Assembly (NCBI GenBank): GCA_013399115.1
Contig: VXAA01006434.1
Location: 5,793 to 69,792 of the forward strand
Origin: Anseranas semipalmata
Taxonomy: Eukaryota; Chordata; Aves; Anseriformes; Anseranatidae
Direction of reading: 5' to 3'
Length of the DNA: 64,000 nucleotides
This document shows, piece after piece, positions 25,020 through 38,139 of this stretch. The first letter of the stretch is position 1. Every line of letters begins with the position of its first letter. Below the pieces are notes generated by a model. The model did no database searches. It was not told where the DNA came from and worked only from the letters and a program-made list of their open reading frames with translations. The translations under genes were made by a program, and so were the position numbers.

Positions 25020-25465
25020 GTAAGTTTGGTCTGCAAAGAAAGGCAATTAGTAACAAGAGTTCCACCCAGCTTGGCCATAGGTGGTTGGATAAGGAAAACA
25101 GAAATCCTGCTGCAAAAGTCTTTTCAGTCTTGGTGTGTTCCTAGTTTGTATTTTACTGGTTCAGCACCTTCATCTCAGTGAGGGGAGGCACATTCTCATC
25201 TTATCTACACAGACAGTAACTGGTGTAATACCACAGCCACCAGTGGAGTGGCTTGCACACTGCCTGACAGAGGAAATGGGCAAACAGGATCTGTCTGAAC
25301 ATAGAAAGCTTCAACAGCAATGTAGAAGAAATCCTTGAGAAGCAGTAACACTGTGTATTTCTCAGAGAAAAGTTCCAAAAATCTATTAAGACAACTTGCC
25401 TTCAATGCATGATTCCTGTATAAATGCACTCCCTCTCACCACATCCTTCTGAGCTGTGAGAAGTT

Positions 25466-25539
25466 TGTTGGTTTTTTTTTTTTTGGTTGGTTGGTTGGTG
25501 GTTGGTTGTATTTTTGTGTTTGTTTGTTTGTTTGTTTTA
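25466..25539. repeat. T12 with GGTT and GTTT simple repeats
   Basis: A T run passes into 'ggttggttggttgg' and then a (GTTT)n run. Low-complexity DNA. Confidence 0.85.
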
Positions 25540-28500
25540 TTTCCATACATATTTGATTGTCTGGAACCTACACTTATTCAATAAATAGATCTGGCTGATG
25601 CCAGAAATGGGGTAACAGAGCTTTCTAGGGGAAGACTACATCCACGTGGTATCCTAATGGTACCCCCGAAATGCAAAGGCCAAGATCTACATGTGGTTCT
25701 GGGGGCGGAAACAAATTTCTGCAATGCTCCTCCCATCTGTGTGATATAACCACCTCTTGTACCTTGGCTTACATTTAATTTGTGAGCTCTTGGTTATTCA
25801 ACCATTCTAGTTGGTTGTACAGAACCTTTCCTAACAGTGCCCTGATTTTACTGGAGCACCTAAAGACTATAGAATGTGTATAATATACCCATAGCACCCG
25901 TATAACTAATACCAAAAGGAGGTATTATCAGCATTGATGTTTCACTGATATTCTAATCCAGGTCCATAGAAAAGTTGTGCATGTTGCAGACCAATGAGCA
26001 CACACTTTTGCTGGAGTGAAAGCAGGAAAGGAATATGTATCCCAGGCTCATAAGAGACAGAGATGAACATCTAACATCAAGTATCAAGGATTCATCCTGG
26101 GCTACACATGATTTATGGGGAATTTGAACAGACTTTTTTTTGGCCTTCAACAAGTTTTGAAAACCCATATGCCTGAAGATTGTATTTTTCTGTTACTTGC
26201 TATTCAGCATTATAAGATGCAATCAATTCCTGAAAGCAAAAGTTAGCATTGTAGGAACATTCAATTTGTTACTGTTGCTATTATTGTTTAAAATAATAAG
26301 CTCACTGTAAATGAAAATAACATCCTTTGTTTGCTAGTTGGTAAGAGAACAAAGCTAAACACTTTCCAGCCTAAGCCTTCAGAGATTCTCTTTTTTTTTT
26401 TTTCTGAACACTAAAAATCTTTACTCCCCTTTAACATTTTAAAATGCATTTGAAACATCAAATATGAGTTTTGCTGTGCAACGAGGTGATGTATTTTGCC
26501 TTTATGACATAAAATAGGGTTGCGTTTCATTTCATATGTATTCTGTTTAGAAAGCACAGCATGGCAACTGAAGCACAGGCCTGGGAGCTAGGTGGTAAAC
26601 ACCTCTCCAGGAGAGGCACATGTGCTTCTCATCTTCCTACTGGGAAGAAACGAGAATCAGTTTTTCCTATTCTACCATCCTTGTTTGTTTCAAACTGTAA
26701 TAGAGGACCGGCTTACACAAAGGTAGAAGGTGAGTGATGCGTGTCTACTTACTGCTTGCATTGCCATCTACCTCTTGTCCTTTGCAAACACTAGGGTGCT
26801 CCACTGACAGAAGAAAATTACTCAGAGCCAAGATGCCAAAAATATAAAGAGAAGCAAAGTCCAGATCAAAGCATGAATATTATCATCAATTTTCCATTAG
26901 GATATGAATTGTAAAACTTAAATAGAGGTTGTAGCTTGTATGAGGAATAACATGATTTACCTTGCTGACAACAACCTTAGGCTTGAAAGTGCTACATTTG
27001 GAGAATTTTACAGAACTTTTTTTTCTTTTTTTTTTTTTCTTTTTTTTTTCTCATGCATAACCTCTTCCACATGCTTCTGCTACAGGATCTGGGAGTTCTG
27101 ATGTACTTCTCCCCTTTTCCAGGGTCCAGATGGTTTTGTTCTGCACTCTTTCTTCACTCAGTAGTGGAAATCTTCAACAGAAATACTGTTACATAGATGG
27201 ATAGATGAATCACTTATTTTAATTGTAATTCACGGCATTTATGGAAACAGTCAAAGTATTAATCATAACTGTCCTTTCTAGCCTTAAAAGTTGTGAATGA
27301 AGAAGTTCGTGACTACCCAGTAAAATTCATATTTGTGGCTGCTTCGGGGAGTCACAATATTTTACGTACAATATTGGAATAAATAAATAAGTACCGGGAG
27401 CCTAATGTTTCAAACATTCCTTTTCTCCACCTCAGTGCTAATCTGTCACACTTGTAAAGATTTGTATGTTCAGGAGCTGAACATGCTCCTGCATAATGAG
27501 CTCTTCAACTGTGTCGACAAAAATTATAGACAAATGTCCATAGTTAGACAACCAAGCTAGTCTGAGATCCACAATTTTATCACAGAATGACTGGAATGGC
27601 AATTGTAGAGGATTCTGCAGCACATATAGCCAAATCACAGTGAGATGTAAGCTATATCTTCTTGTTCTACCATGAATAAAATCAAGGAGGTCTCAAAGCC
27701 TCTACTATGCAACAGGTCACACTATCTGACTATAGTGATTCCTTAGGATGTTTTAATTCTGGATTCTATGAATGTATAGTTGATATTATATCTCCAAGCA
27801 TACATTTAGCTCTTTGCACAACTACAGTGCATAATTAAATCAGAAATTCCAGTTATGCTGCATGCAGCTGTGGTACTGGAAGGGAAGAAACCTCAGCCTG
27901 TGAGATTAAGAGCATGGTACGAAAAAGATTAGATGTTCTCATCTACCAGGAATAACAGTAACTAGAATTTACTCTGAATCTCCTTTGTCAATTATTTCAC
28001 AACTTGAATCACTTTTTCCAAGAATACAAATGAGAATGGGAAAAAATTAAGTTAGGACTCCTCTAGAAGAAGCATATTGTCCTGTACTTTTTCCTTCGTA
28101 AAGTGATCTGACTCCAATTTGCAGTTGCACATTTGATGTCCTTTTTCTGTCCTGAAAGATAAAGCCAACTTGAATTATTGTTTTATAGAACTGCTACAAC
28201 AGCGGTATGACTTTGTCTTCCACTGAGTATGAGGGAAAAAATGAGCTGCCATTTACTAGAAGGATGTTACTTTATTTTAAATACAAGTGATTATAATTGG
28301 TTACACTTAGGATGTTATTGCTTTGACAGCAAACCTCTGAAGTGTTAGAGCTCCTTTTTACAACCAGTTTGATTAATCTGTTGGAAGAAAAACTTCTAGG
28401 GCACAGACTCACAGCAGCAATAACTTTGATGTGTCATGTTTAGAAGAACTTTTTTCTGACTTGTGCTGTTCACCAAGCATTTCTTGACACTGCTTATCAA

Positions 28501-31500
28501 CATGGTTCCATAAAGGAAACATAACTTCAAGCTGTATGGAGCCTCACCTCCATCCCAGGTACTCAGTCTCTCCAAATAAAAATAATTTCATGTGATCAGT
28601 GCCCAGGTGGTCTTCACAATTAGATTAAAATCCCCTCAGACAGGAGAAATAAATCACTCCTCTAACAAATACTTCAAAACTGTCAGGGATGACATATCTC
28701 AAAGCAGTGCACACTCTTGTTCTCTCTAACAGTGATGAAGGGCTGGCCACCAAACAACATCTAGACAGTGTGCACTCTGCCTGACAGTTTTTGAGGTCAT
28801 GTAGAGCCAGTGGGTGTTTTTTTTTCTTGGTGGTTTTTTTTTTTGGTGTTTTTTTTTTTTTTTTTTTGGCCTTTTGGCCTTCTTATAAGTGTAGGTGCTC
28901 CAAACAGCTTCCAACCAGTCTCAAAATATTTCTGAACAAGCAACTATTCAAGAGTCTACTTCTGCAGTCTTTGGCTCCACAGGAAAATTATCTGTATCCC
29001 GATTTATGGATTTTTGTGGTTGGAGCTAGTGTGGTATTATGAAATGAAGACTGTTGTGAGTTTGGGGGAACTTCCAGGTGACAGTCTCCAGTGAGTAAGG
29101 GGTATCAACAAGTTCTTTTCCAAATGGCACATTTTATGTTCTGTGGTTTCAGAATAGTTATGAGGCAGGAAGGAATTTTGTATAATGAGAAAGATATCTG
29201 TATAAAATATTGCTGGGTAGCTGACGTGCAAGTCATTAATATAAAAGATTATGGTTTAGGAATGTAAAGCTTTTCAACTGAGATATGAATAATTGCCAGA
29301 GTAGGATTGAGTTACAGAAAACTTTGCATCATCAAAGAGAAGCTATTACAGGTAAAATGATACAGAATATTGTTTGGAATTACATTAAATTATACTGAAA
29401 TCTTTAAATCACTTTCCTTTTACAATCACTTTGTATCTTCTACTTTCAAATATGTAATTTTTGAAAGTACAGCTTTTTGGAAAAGAAGAGATTGCAAACT
29501 GAGGACTAAATTTTAAAAGGCCTGATATGTGCAAATATTTCATTTTAACTGGTGGCAGCTGTTTAACAAAGTGAAAGGCTGACCAACTCTGTAATGGAAA
29601 TAAAGCAGTCACTGAATGCACCTCAGTGATGTGGCAGGAGGAGAAACAAAGCAAAAGTATCTGAGGCCAACGAGCTTCAAGTAGCCCCTGCTGTTAATGT
29701 AAAGGTAACAAAGATGTATGAAGTGGGCAACTATCCACCCTCGTATAATAGTAAGGGTTAAGGGGGCCTTATGTGTGTTTATGTTTACAGAACTCCTTCT
29801 GCAGAAATGATTGTTTAGGGTCCCTGTTGAGCTGCCCTGCATCTGATCACTGTATTTTTTATAAGGACATTAACCTGCTGTTTCTACCGTATTTGTTTAT
29901 GACCTGCTTCAGGGATCAGGAGGGACCTGGTAGGGGTATACCCTGGGAGTCCTCTTCTTCACACCGAAAGGGAATTTCTGAAGTGCACCACGTAACCTTC
30001 TTCAGCCCCCTTTAACACAGACACACAAAATAAAGGCAGTAAACCTCCAGGCTAGACCCCAGTGTGGAGCTTTCCTACACAACAGACATTATAGATAATG
30101 TTAACTGTTAAGGTAGGGGCCAGAACTGAAGACACTGGCAGCTTTTGTGTGGACCTGAACTGAATTTAGGTTAGGCTCTAACTGAAATATGAAATATTTA
30201 ATCACAGTTCATTAAATGTCTTTGAACTGATATTTGTCAAGAATTCCAGTTTTCTGATTTTTCCACTTGTCATTGTTTAAAAATTCTCATTTCTTTTTTG
30301 CCTGGCTGCCACAGAGAAAGATAATAAATGACTAACCCCAGAGCAGGATCACATAGTACCTTGCGCACTGGGACTTTCACAATGAGTTTCTACTTCAGGG
30401 ATCATGGCAGACATGCTGAGCTGCAGATCTTATTGATGGCACGTCACTGCCTTCCCTTACATATATTCTGTACAGAGCTAGCAACAGATATTTGGCACCC
30501 TCTACCCTCTCCGTTCCTCATTCCCTCCCCAGTTACTCCATACTAACTAACAGGGCTTTCCACCCTCACAAAGATGATTGCCATGCTTGGCACCTTCTCC
30601 ATACTGCTGTGGACCAACCTCATTTACTCATTTGGGGATCTAATTAAATCCCTTACTGCCTTACTGGATGAGTCATTTCATTTTTAATGACTTTTTCTAA
30701 GTTTCCTGCAGCTCCTTTTAACCCACAGAAGAAAAAAAATAATAAAAAAAGCATGAAAACTAAAGTCCTGGCATTGGGACATTAGGCAGTCTAGCCTTAG
30801 GGAGATGGTAGAAATCTACCATTCCCTCAGCCTCGTCTCCTAAACTAACAATGGAGGTGATCTCAAATCCCTTCTGAATGATTTTAAATGCATGACCTAA
30901 AAATTAGTCAAACTGGTAGGAAGGCTCAGTTTGATTTTTCATGCTTTTGGATTGGTCCCAAAGGCAGCATGGAAAGTCTAAATGAAGACCAACCAAGAAG
31001 AAAATCCCAAAGGACTGAGTAAGGGAAGGAAAAAGCAGTCCCAATATAATTTTCACTGATGTCTTGAATCAATGCTGCTATGAGAGGAGAGTGCCTCTCC
31101 TTGTAACTGTCACCTAGATGATTTTTTGGCTATGGCTGACTTTGTTGACTTGGTTTAAAACAGGTGTGCAAAAAGCCTGTAGACAAACTAATTCCATAAC
31201 ATTCAGACTTACTGTGGTGTTTGTAGTGTCTACTCACATCCTGTAATTTTTAATCCTGCTTCTGTTACAGCTTCCAGGTCTAGAAATCTATCATAAACTT
31301 CTATGCATTTTTCTCAAAATGTACCATCTCATTTGAGCTTCCTTTCTTGGTTTTCATTTCACTGCACCTCTCCACATTCTATTATGGAAAGTTTCCTTAG
31401 ACAATGCTTTCCTAAGCACCTCACAGTAGCTTTTCCTGTAATTGGAGATTTCCATCTCAATCACTTCTTTTTAGATTTTAAAATCATTCATCCACTTGCC

Positions 31501-33132
31501 CCAGCAACCCTTTCACTCAGAGCCTTTCCTCCTCACTACATTTTTGACTTCTTGAATACAATAGCTCTTTTATTGCAGCAACCTGAACTCCCATTCCATA
31601 CAGACCTCTTCGATGTGTCCTGTGTGAGCTCTCCTTTCAAACCTCAGCTGCAAATACTTTCCACCAATACTCTAAATCGTTCTATCTTTTCTTCTTTTTT
31701 TTTAATACCAGTTGGTTTCCCTTAAACCAGTAAAGCATTATGGGATATCATTTGTATAAAAGACAATTGTTTCTTTAAGTTATGTCCAATTTCTGCTTGG
31801 TTCAGGATGCGGGTATTTTATGCCCAGGAGCTCCTGATCTGAGGATGGATGTAGCTTAAAGGAAAGAATATCAGGTATACAGCCAGTTTTAGCATACTTT
31901 TTAGAACAGGCAGGAGTACTTTATGCCAAGTTTTTGGACTACCCCCCCAGTCAAATGTGTATTGGTTCAGACTTTTCACTCTCGTAAATTTTAATGAGGA
32001 ATATATGCTACCAAATAATAAATACTTGCTGCACCTAATATGTCAGTTAGAAAATCATCTTTGTCAGTCCTTGAAGCCTCTGCCTGGGCAGGGTATATCC
32101 AATGCAATTCATTTTAGGTAATAGAGCACAAAGGAGTTTTTAAGGTGTGGGTGGAAGCTGGGCCATTTATATAGAGGGCTACATGTGATAGGGCTTATGG
32201 GCAACGGTAGGAGTTGTTGATAAACAACCTGACAAAGCCGGGAGCTTTGACAGAGTGAGCACAGTCACGGGGGTGAGGAGGACTCAGAGTGTGACAAAGG
32301 GGGAGAAGTAGGGAAGGGAAAAGGTATGCAGAGCATTGAGGACAGTGACAAGAAGGTTTAATTTGATGCACTGCTGAATGGGGAGCCAACAGCCGTCTTC
32401 TGTTGAACGGGATTGTATTGTACCTTGTCTCCATTTCTGGCAATGGTTGTCACAGTTTATCCCTGCCACTGCAGTGCTATAAAAAGTTAAATATTGTTAT
32501 CTAAACACAGAGGGAGGGAGGGAAGTTAGACAGGTTTAGAAATCTACTGTTATAAGACCAGCAGAAACCTTGCCGGAGAGAGAGCCTAAAGGGGAGTTTG
32601 TTCCCAGCCCCCCCAAAGCCTCCACCTGTCCCACCTTGCCACTTTCTCCCCAGCTTAAGCAGAGCCCTTATAGAGTTATAAATCATCCCAAGGCATGCAC
32701 CAAAGGGTTTGTTTTGCTAGCACTGCATCATCATCACCATCATCCTCGTGTCAGCTTTTTAGAGGTGCAATGTATCAGATACATCATTAGAAGGGAGACA
32801 ATTTGAGGATAATGTATGTAACAGATAATACAATTGCAAAGCTGTTGGGGCTTAATTATGGGATGCAAGCAACCACTGCATCTGCACCATGACCACTTGG
32901 GAACACAGGGAAATGAATTATTTTCCATGCACACGTCATATTGATGACTCTTTTCTATTGATACTCTTGATACTGGCAGTAAATTAGATTAGACAGAAGG
33001 GGATTTTTCCCATTTCAGTCCATGCTAACTGAGAGCTAATTTTAAGTCTGTGCATATTTACTGAGTAAACTTCAATCTGGCAGCTTTGAACAAAGGAGAG
33101 ATAGGAGAGGAACAAAGTTTTTTTTTTTTTTT

Positions 33133-33133
33133 N
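33133..33133. other. Assembly gap base (N) after a T15 run
   Basis: A single N closes the T run at 33118-33132. This is a sequencing ambiguity in a homopolymer, not biology. Confidence 0.9.
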
Positions 33134-33280
33134 GGCTTCTTTGTGCAACAGACTGTTAAATCCTATTAGCAAAGTTTCCCCAGGAGTACCTACAATGAGT
33201 GAAGGATGTGGTACTCTCCGGTGCTGTGATGCTTAAATATCCACGCATTTGGTTTGAGGACAATGTTTTAATTTTTTCAG

Positions 33281-33489
33281 ATAAAATCAGTGGGAAGACA
33301 AACTGTACTGCCCTTGGGGCCTCTGAATCCAGTAGGTCAGCTGAAACCCTTCAGGAGGGTTTGGATGCTCTTGTGGTCTCAGAGCCTGATCCAAACATCA
33401 GAGATGTCAATGAACAGCGTCACTTGAGCAACCTTTCAACAAAGCTCTCCAAGCCTGAGTTGCCTCATTATTTAACTTGCAGAGAGGTG
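33281..33489 (+). CDS. Candidate exon 2 of an unrecognised plus-strand gene
   Basis: A 209-nt open segment between 'ttttaattttttcag' and 'gaggtg|gtaagt', both close to consensus. It starts with two bases of a split codon and then 69 codons, so it ends in phase 0. The peptide is polar, with Ser- and Glu-rich stretches (for example TALGASESSRSAETLQEG and KLSKPELPHYLTCREV), and has no membrane segment. If the donor is not used, the frame runs nine more bases plus a stop at 33499-33501, and AATAAA follows at 33515-33520. It could therefore also be a terminal exon. I do not recognise the protein family. It is one of the better-supported exon candidates here by signal strength and length. Confidence 0.4.
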
Positions 33490-33514
33490 GTAAGTCACTG
33501 ACACAGGGACACCC

Positions 33515-33520
33515 AATAAA
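33515..33520 (+). promoter_or_regulatory. Possible polyadenylation signal after candidate exon 2
   Basis: AATAAA lies 14 bp after an in-frame stop at 33499-33501. In AT-rich DNA this hexamer is frequent by chance, so it matters only if exon 2 is read through its donor. Confidence 0.25.
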
Positions 33521-36500
33521 GTGAGACTCTCTTTCCACAAGGACTCATGGTTCTAGTGTTGGTACATAGCAGAGAACATCTTGTCTCATTTCTGATTGCT
33601 TTTGCAGAGCTGGTGTACACCTTTATTTTTCAGGACTTTATACTTTAGAGGCCCTTTTACTTGTAAAACTAAGTAGTCACACAAGGAATCTTCTTTATTA
33701 TTTTATTATTCAACTCTTATCTTGTTTCAGGTGTGTCCTGAGCTGTTATGGTTTGGTACAGATTTAAATCCAACATTTTTCAAAGGAACAGTTTGGCTTT
33801 TGTTCCATTTCAAGATATATATATATATACATAAACAGTAATTCAGTTTCAAAAAAGATTTCATATGGACCAATTCAATTCAGTTTCAACTCAAGAAAAA
33901 AAAATATTTTTAACCAGTTTTTGGGTTGGGTTTGAGCTGAAGTCTACACTCTAGTTATAAATTCCATTTATTTTAGGACAGAGGCATTCATAAGTAGTAA
34001 ATAAGGGATGGTGCATAACAGTCACTAAACATAAAACTCCACTTCAGCATCATAGGGACAGTTACACACTGTGAAACTGGGGTTAATGAAGCAGTTCTTA
34101 ATTTTCTTGAAACTAAAAAGACTCTTTTCCATAAAAAATGAACACAAAAGACAACAAGGAATTGAGCATGATTATTTTCCAATAGCTATTCATTCAAAAA
34201 CAGCATGACATTTAATGACATTGTTTTGGAAGAGCCATACTAAATTGCTTGAAAAGATGAAGTGCTGCTTACCGGGTTGGGTTTTCTTTGGTGGTCCCTC
34301 ATCCTAGTACTGATTTAGCTTGACCTTGCTTAGTTTAGAAGAGCTTCCAAAACTCACAGCTTGGCATTACTTCAAGTGTTTGATAACTTCTGCTTCTTTT
34401 ACCTTAGGCCTTCCTGATTTTCAATAATTGATTGATCCTTTCTACCAGTGTGGCTAGCTTAAAGATTAAGTATTTTCCAGTAATGTATGTGAAGAGAAAA
34501 AAAGATCAAATAAAGATTACTTGCAAATATAAAAATAACAGTAGTCAGGGAAGGGCCTGAGGGAGAACACAGACCAACTGCTCTGCTGTGCTAGAAGAAA
34601 TCTGCATAATTTAGCCAAACTGTGTCACAATTCTGTTTGGTTTCCCACCAGTGATTGTTCCACCCGTGTTTGATTTCTGGTTCCCAGACTGGCAAATAGC
34701 ACAAACCCATGTTCTTCCCCTGTCGTCCATACCGTTTGCAGATTTTCTGCTCAATTCCTGCTCCCTTCAGTTTTCTTGTTCAACACAACAGGTTTCAATA
34801 TATGTTTTAATGTTGTCATCTCCTTCTCCTTGTGTCCTTACCTCTCTGATATGTCATGGCTGAAAACCCCAGAGTGCACCAGGCCATCAAACAATAAAAA
34901 TGAAACTCTGAGAAAACACAGATCAAGATTCAGCTTTTACCCTACCTTAGCCACTGAGCCTGTGCGCCACATCCACCTTTAAAGATGAATTGGTGGGTTA
35001 TTTATCTCAAGTCTACTATGAATGAAATGATGCTTAGCTTCTACAGCATCAAGTCTCAAGTAAAATAGCCACTTGAAGATGTTGTTCTCCTATGTGTGCT
35101 TTCATAAGTGTAGTTCTCAACTGATGTTTCCATGTATGACACTATTCAGTATTTTACAGAATCTAGTAGTGTGTTTGAACCCCATTGCCCAAGCAGAGGA
35201 AATGTTTCCTTCACTGAGTATATTACTGTTAACTGCAATTAGCAAATTTTGTTTACAGTCTGCCAGGGTATCCATCCACTTGGTCATCCATGCTCAAAAG
35301 ACAACAGCACCTTTGAAGATAGGCACAGGAAGGAAAGACCTTTCAGGAGAAAAATGAACACATTGTGTCTTGATTTTGTATCAATTTTGTGAGTGATAGA
35401 AAGTGCTTAAGGGGCAAAATTTGAACCTGAGCAGAATCCCAAGAACAAAACAAGTCTCTGGGGAAATGTTTGTTTCCAGAACAAGATCCCAAACAATGAA
35501 AGCAATTCCAAATATGAGAGCAATGCCAAAGGATTGCATCACAGCTGGGAGAGCTGAGCAAGTGGGCTGAAACAGAGCAAATCTCCTCAAGATGAGTAAA
35601 TATTCAGTCACAGAAGGACATCTTTGTTTCTTACATTGTTGCTGTGTTAATTATGACTTGCATCAGTACATGCATTCACTACTTCTACCATAATAACAGT
35701 CTGGTTTTGAGTGCTTGCAAGATCCAAACTAGCCAGAGAGAGTGTTCCCAAGGGAACTCCAAAAATAGCAACAGAGATAAATCCTTCACTCCCTGCAAGA
35801 CTGAAGAAAATCCAGAAGTCAAGAGGCATGCTCCTCCACTACATTACATAGGCTGTGTCCCAATTTGGCTGAGACAACATTAGCCAGGGCATGCGACAAC
35901 CAGTGTCAGAACTCCTCTGAATGTTGTGACAGTCCTTGTATTTTAAACAGGTATGATTCAAATGTGTCATTGTAATGTCTTTGGTGCAGCATGGTGATGT
36001 TGCTTATATTTTACATATGCCTCAGTTAATTCTTATACTAGAAGAAAGCAATAGTGAGAAAGCAAAATGTCTGCACCATAACCTGGCTGGCTTATTACAG
36101 CCCTCAGGAGTTACTGAGCAGTTGCAACACATCATCTTCTGGTGATTTTGTAACACTGATAAATGCCCATCAAGGACATTCTTCAGACAGTGAAGGTCTA
36201 GTAAATTAAGGCAGATTTGAAACCTGCTCTCGAGAGCTTATAAATTAGTGCTTTTTATTTTAAAAATACTATACGCTTCATCGCAGTCCTTCAATAACAT
36301 AAAAAAATAATTCAGGCAAATCAATCCCTAACGTGCTGGAATCATGCCAGTAATTAATCTGCTTAACTACTGGGACTGAAAGAACAGATGGGAAAATGCA
36401 TTCCTTTTCACCTGAAATAGTAGCAGTGTCATAACTTCAGTTCACAAGCCTCTAATGGCTCTGTAATATTATTTTACATTTTAGTCATGACAGCTCTAAC

Positions 36501-36575
36501 TCTAGTTGCTGTAACTGACCATTTCCATAACATGCAATGATTCATTATGTTTAAGTCTTTCTGATAACTGGATCC
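33521..36575. other. Non-coding stretch, no other feature
   Basis: AT-rich sequence with a short (TA)n near 33817-33829. No supported exon or transposon is seen. Confidence 0.4.
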
Positions 36576-36640
36576 AAAAAAAAAAAAAAAGAGAGAGAGA
36601 GAGAGAGAGAAGAGGAAGAAGAAAAGAGAAAACAGAAAAG
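36576..36640. repeat. A15 then GA-rich purine tract
   Basis: Fifteen A's lead into about ten GA units and a mixed purine run. It abuts the 5' break of the CR1 fragment that follows. Confidence 0.85.
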
Positions 36641-37036
36641 CGAAGCTGAGAGAGTTAGGACTGTTGGGACAGTTTAGCTTAGAGAAGAGAAGTCTCAGGG
36701 ATGATCTCATCAATATAAGTACCAGAAGGGAGGGTGCAAAGAAGAAAGAGCCAGGCTCTTTTCAGTGGTGCCCAGTGCCAGGACAGAGGCAATGGGCACA
36801 AACTGGAACACAGGAGGTTCTGTCTGAACATCAGGAAGTGCTTCTTTACCATGTAGGTGAGGGAGCACTTGAACAGGTTGCCCAGAGAGGTTGTGGAGTC
36901 TCCCTCCTCAGACACCTTCAGAAGCCACCTGGACGTGGTCCTGGGCACCCTGCTGTAGGTGGCCCTGCTTGAGCACGGGTCGGACCAGATGGACCCAGAG
37001 GTCCCTCCCAACCTCAACTGTTCTGTGATTCTGTGA
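36641..37036 (+). mobile_element. CR1 LINE 3' fragment, sense
   Basis: Opens with 'gctgagagagttaggactg' and runs through 'aggttctgtctgaacatcag', 'cttctttaccatgtaggtg', 'caggttgcccagagaggttg' and 'ggtccctcccaacctcaac' to the octamer end 'ttctgtgattctgtg'. These are the end of ORF2 and the 3' UTR of CR1. It is 5'-truncated to about 395 bp. Open frames of 102 codons (+) and 155 codons (-) across it are shadows of this element and its purine flank. It interrupts a purine-rich tract on both sides. Confidence 0.93.
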
Positions 37037-37268
37037 GAAAAAAGAGAAAGGAGAAAGGAGGCAAGAGAGAGAGAAAGAAAAAGAAATGAAAGAGAGAAAG
37101 AAGGAGAAGGAGGGAGGAGAGAGGGAAAAAAGAAAAAGAAAGACAAAGAAAGACAGAAAGAGAAAGGAAGGGAGGAAGGAGAGAAGGAAGGAAGGNNNNN
37201 NNNAGGAAGGAAGGAAGGAAGGAAGGAAGGAAGGAAGGAAGGAAGGAAGGAAGGAAGGAAGGAAGGAA
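37037..37268. repeat. Long purine tract ending in (GGAA)n, with 8 N
   Basis: About 230 bp of almost pure A/G on +, starting as mixed GA-rich DNA and ending in a regular (AAGG)n array from about 37165. Eight N's (37196-37203) interrupt the array, so the true length is unknown. The long homopurine strand with mirror symmetry is of the type that can form a triplex. Confidence 0.9.
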
Positions 37269-38139
37269 AACTAGTTTGTTAACATGTAATCAAGGACAAA
37301 TACTCTGTTAGTCTAAATCAGTCAGAGGAACTTGTCTAATGGTGCCTATTTATTGTCCCTTCAGTAAACATATTCCCTGTCATGTCATGTGGGAGCTCCC
37401 ACGCAATTTTGCATTTATCCTATTCTGATCAAGGATGTATCTGTCTTTCCTTATACCAGGCGATGACTGTCCTCAAGGTACCAAGCAATGGAAGAGATAA
37501 CAAATGATTGAACACATCTGCTAGAGCAAAACCCAAATATTACAGTTTGGAGCATCTGACCCCCATCGCATACCAGGTAATGCATACAAACTGGTAAAAG
37601 AGCACACCAGTGCCTAGACCAGTTGACCTCTGTTTCCCTTGTTCTCTCAGGAATTAACATTTACATTATGCAATCTGGACATTCATCACCTACCATCTAA
37701 AACCTTATTACTTTATTCTGATTCGTAGTTAATCAATAAAATAAGAAGCACATTAACAATGAAAAAAATCAGAAATATCTATTAATTTCCTATTAAACTC
37801 AGTTCCTTTTTGCCATCACTACTGTATAAAGACAGATTGAACTGCAGCCTACTCCTGGTGAACAAAATATTAGGAACACAAGAGAAATATAACAGAGCAC
37901 CTGATCATTAAACCATGACCATTAAGAACTATTAATGTCATAATGAACCATCCTTCTTGGCATTAAAGAACAATATGTATGTTAATTCAACTATCCAAAG
38001 TTATTATGCTAAAAAGCTATGCATGGTTGAGTTCTTTATATAGGTAATAAGAAAAACCACTATTGGTTTTGGTGGATTTTGGAACAGTAGCTATTAAATT
38101 AGGGCTTTTTTAATCCATTGGTCCACATTGGTTTGCATC
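37269..38139. other. Non-coding stretch, no feature
   Basis: AT-rich unique sequence. No supported gene. Confidence 0.45.

Larger units (their letters stand above)
25020..33280. other. Non-coding stretch (intron of the candidate gene, if real)
   Basis: 8.3 kb of AT-rich sequence without other supported exons. Simple repeats are a GGTT/GTTT tract (25466-25539), T-rich tracts (27017-27050 and 28817-28867) and T15 ending in an N (33118-33133). The 140-codon frame at 31303-31725 lies in pyrimidine-rich DNA and has no splice or motif support. Confidence 0.4.

Noticed and set aside
31303..31725. 140-codon open frame
   Set aside because: Pyrimidine-rich DNA gives Phe/Ser/Pro/Leu-rich translation. 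There is no motif, no splice context and no promoter.
36664..37146. 102-codon (+) and 155-codon (-) frames
   Set aside because: They are CR1 sequence plus purine-tract translation (Ser/Leu/Phe repeats on minus).
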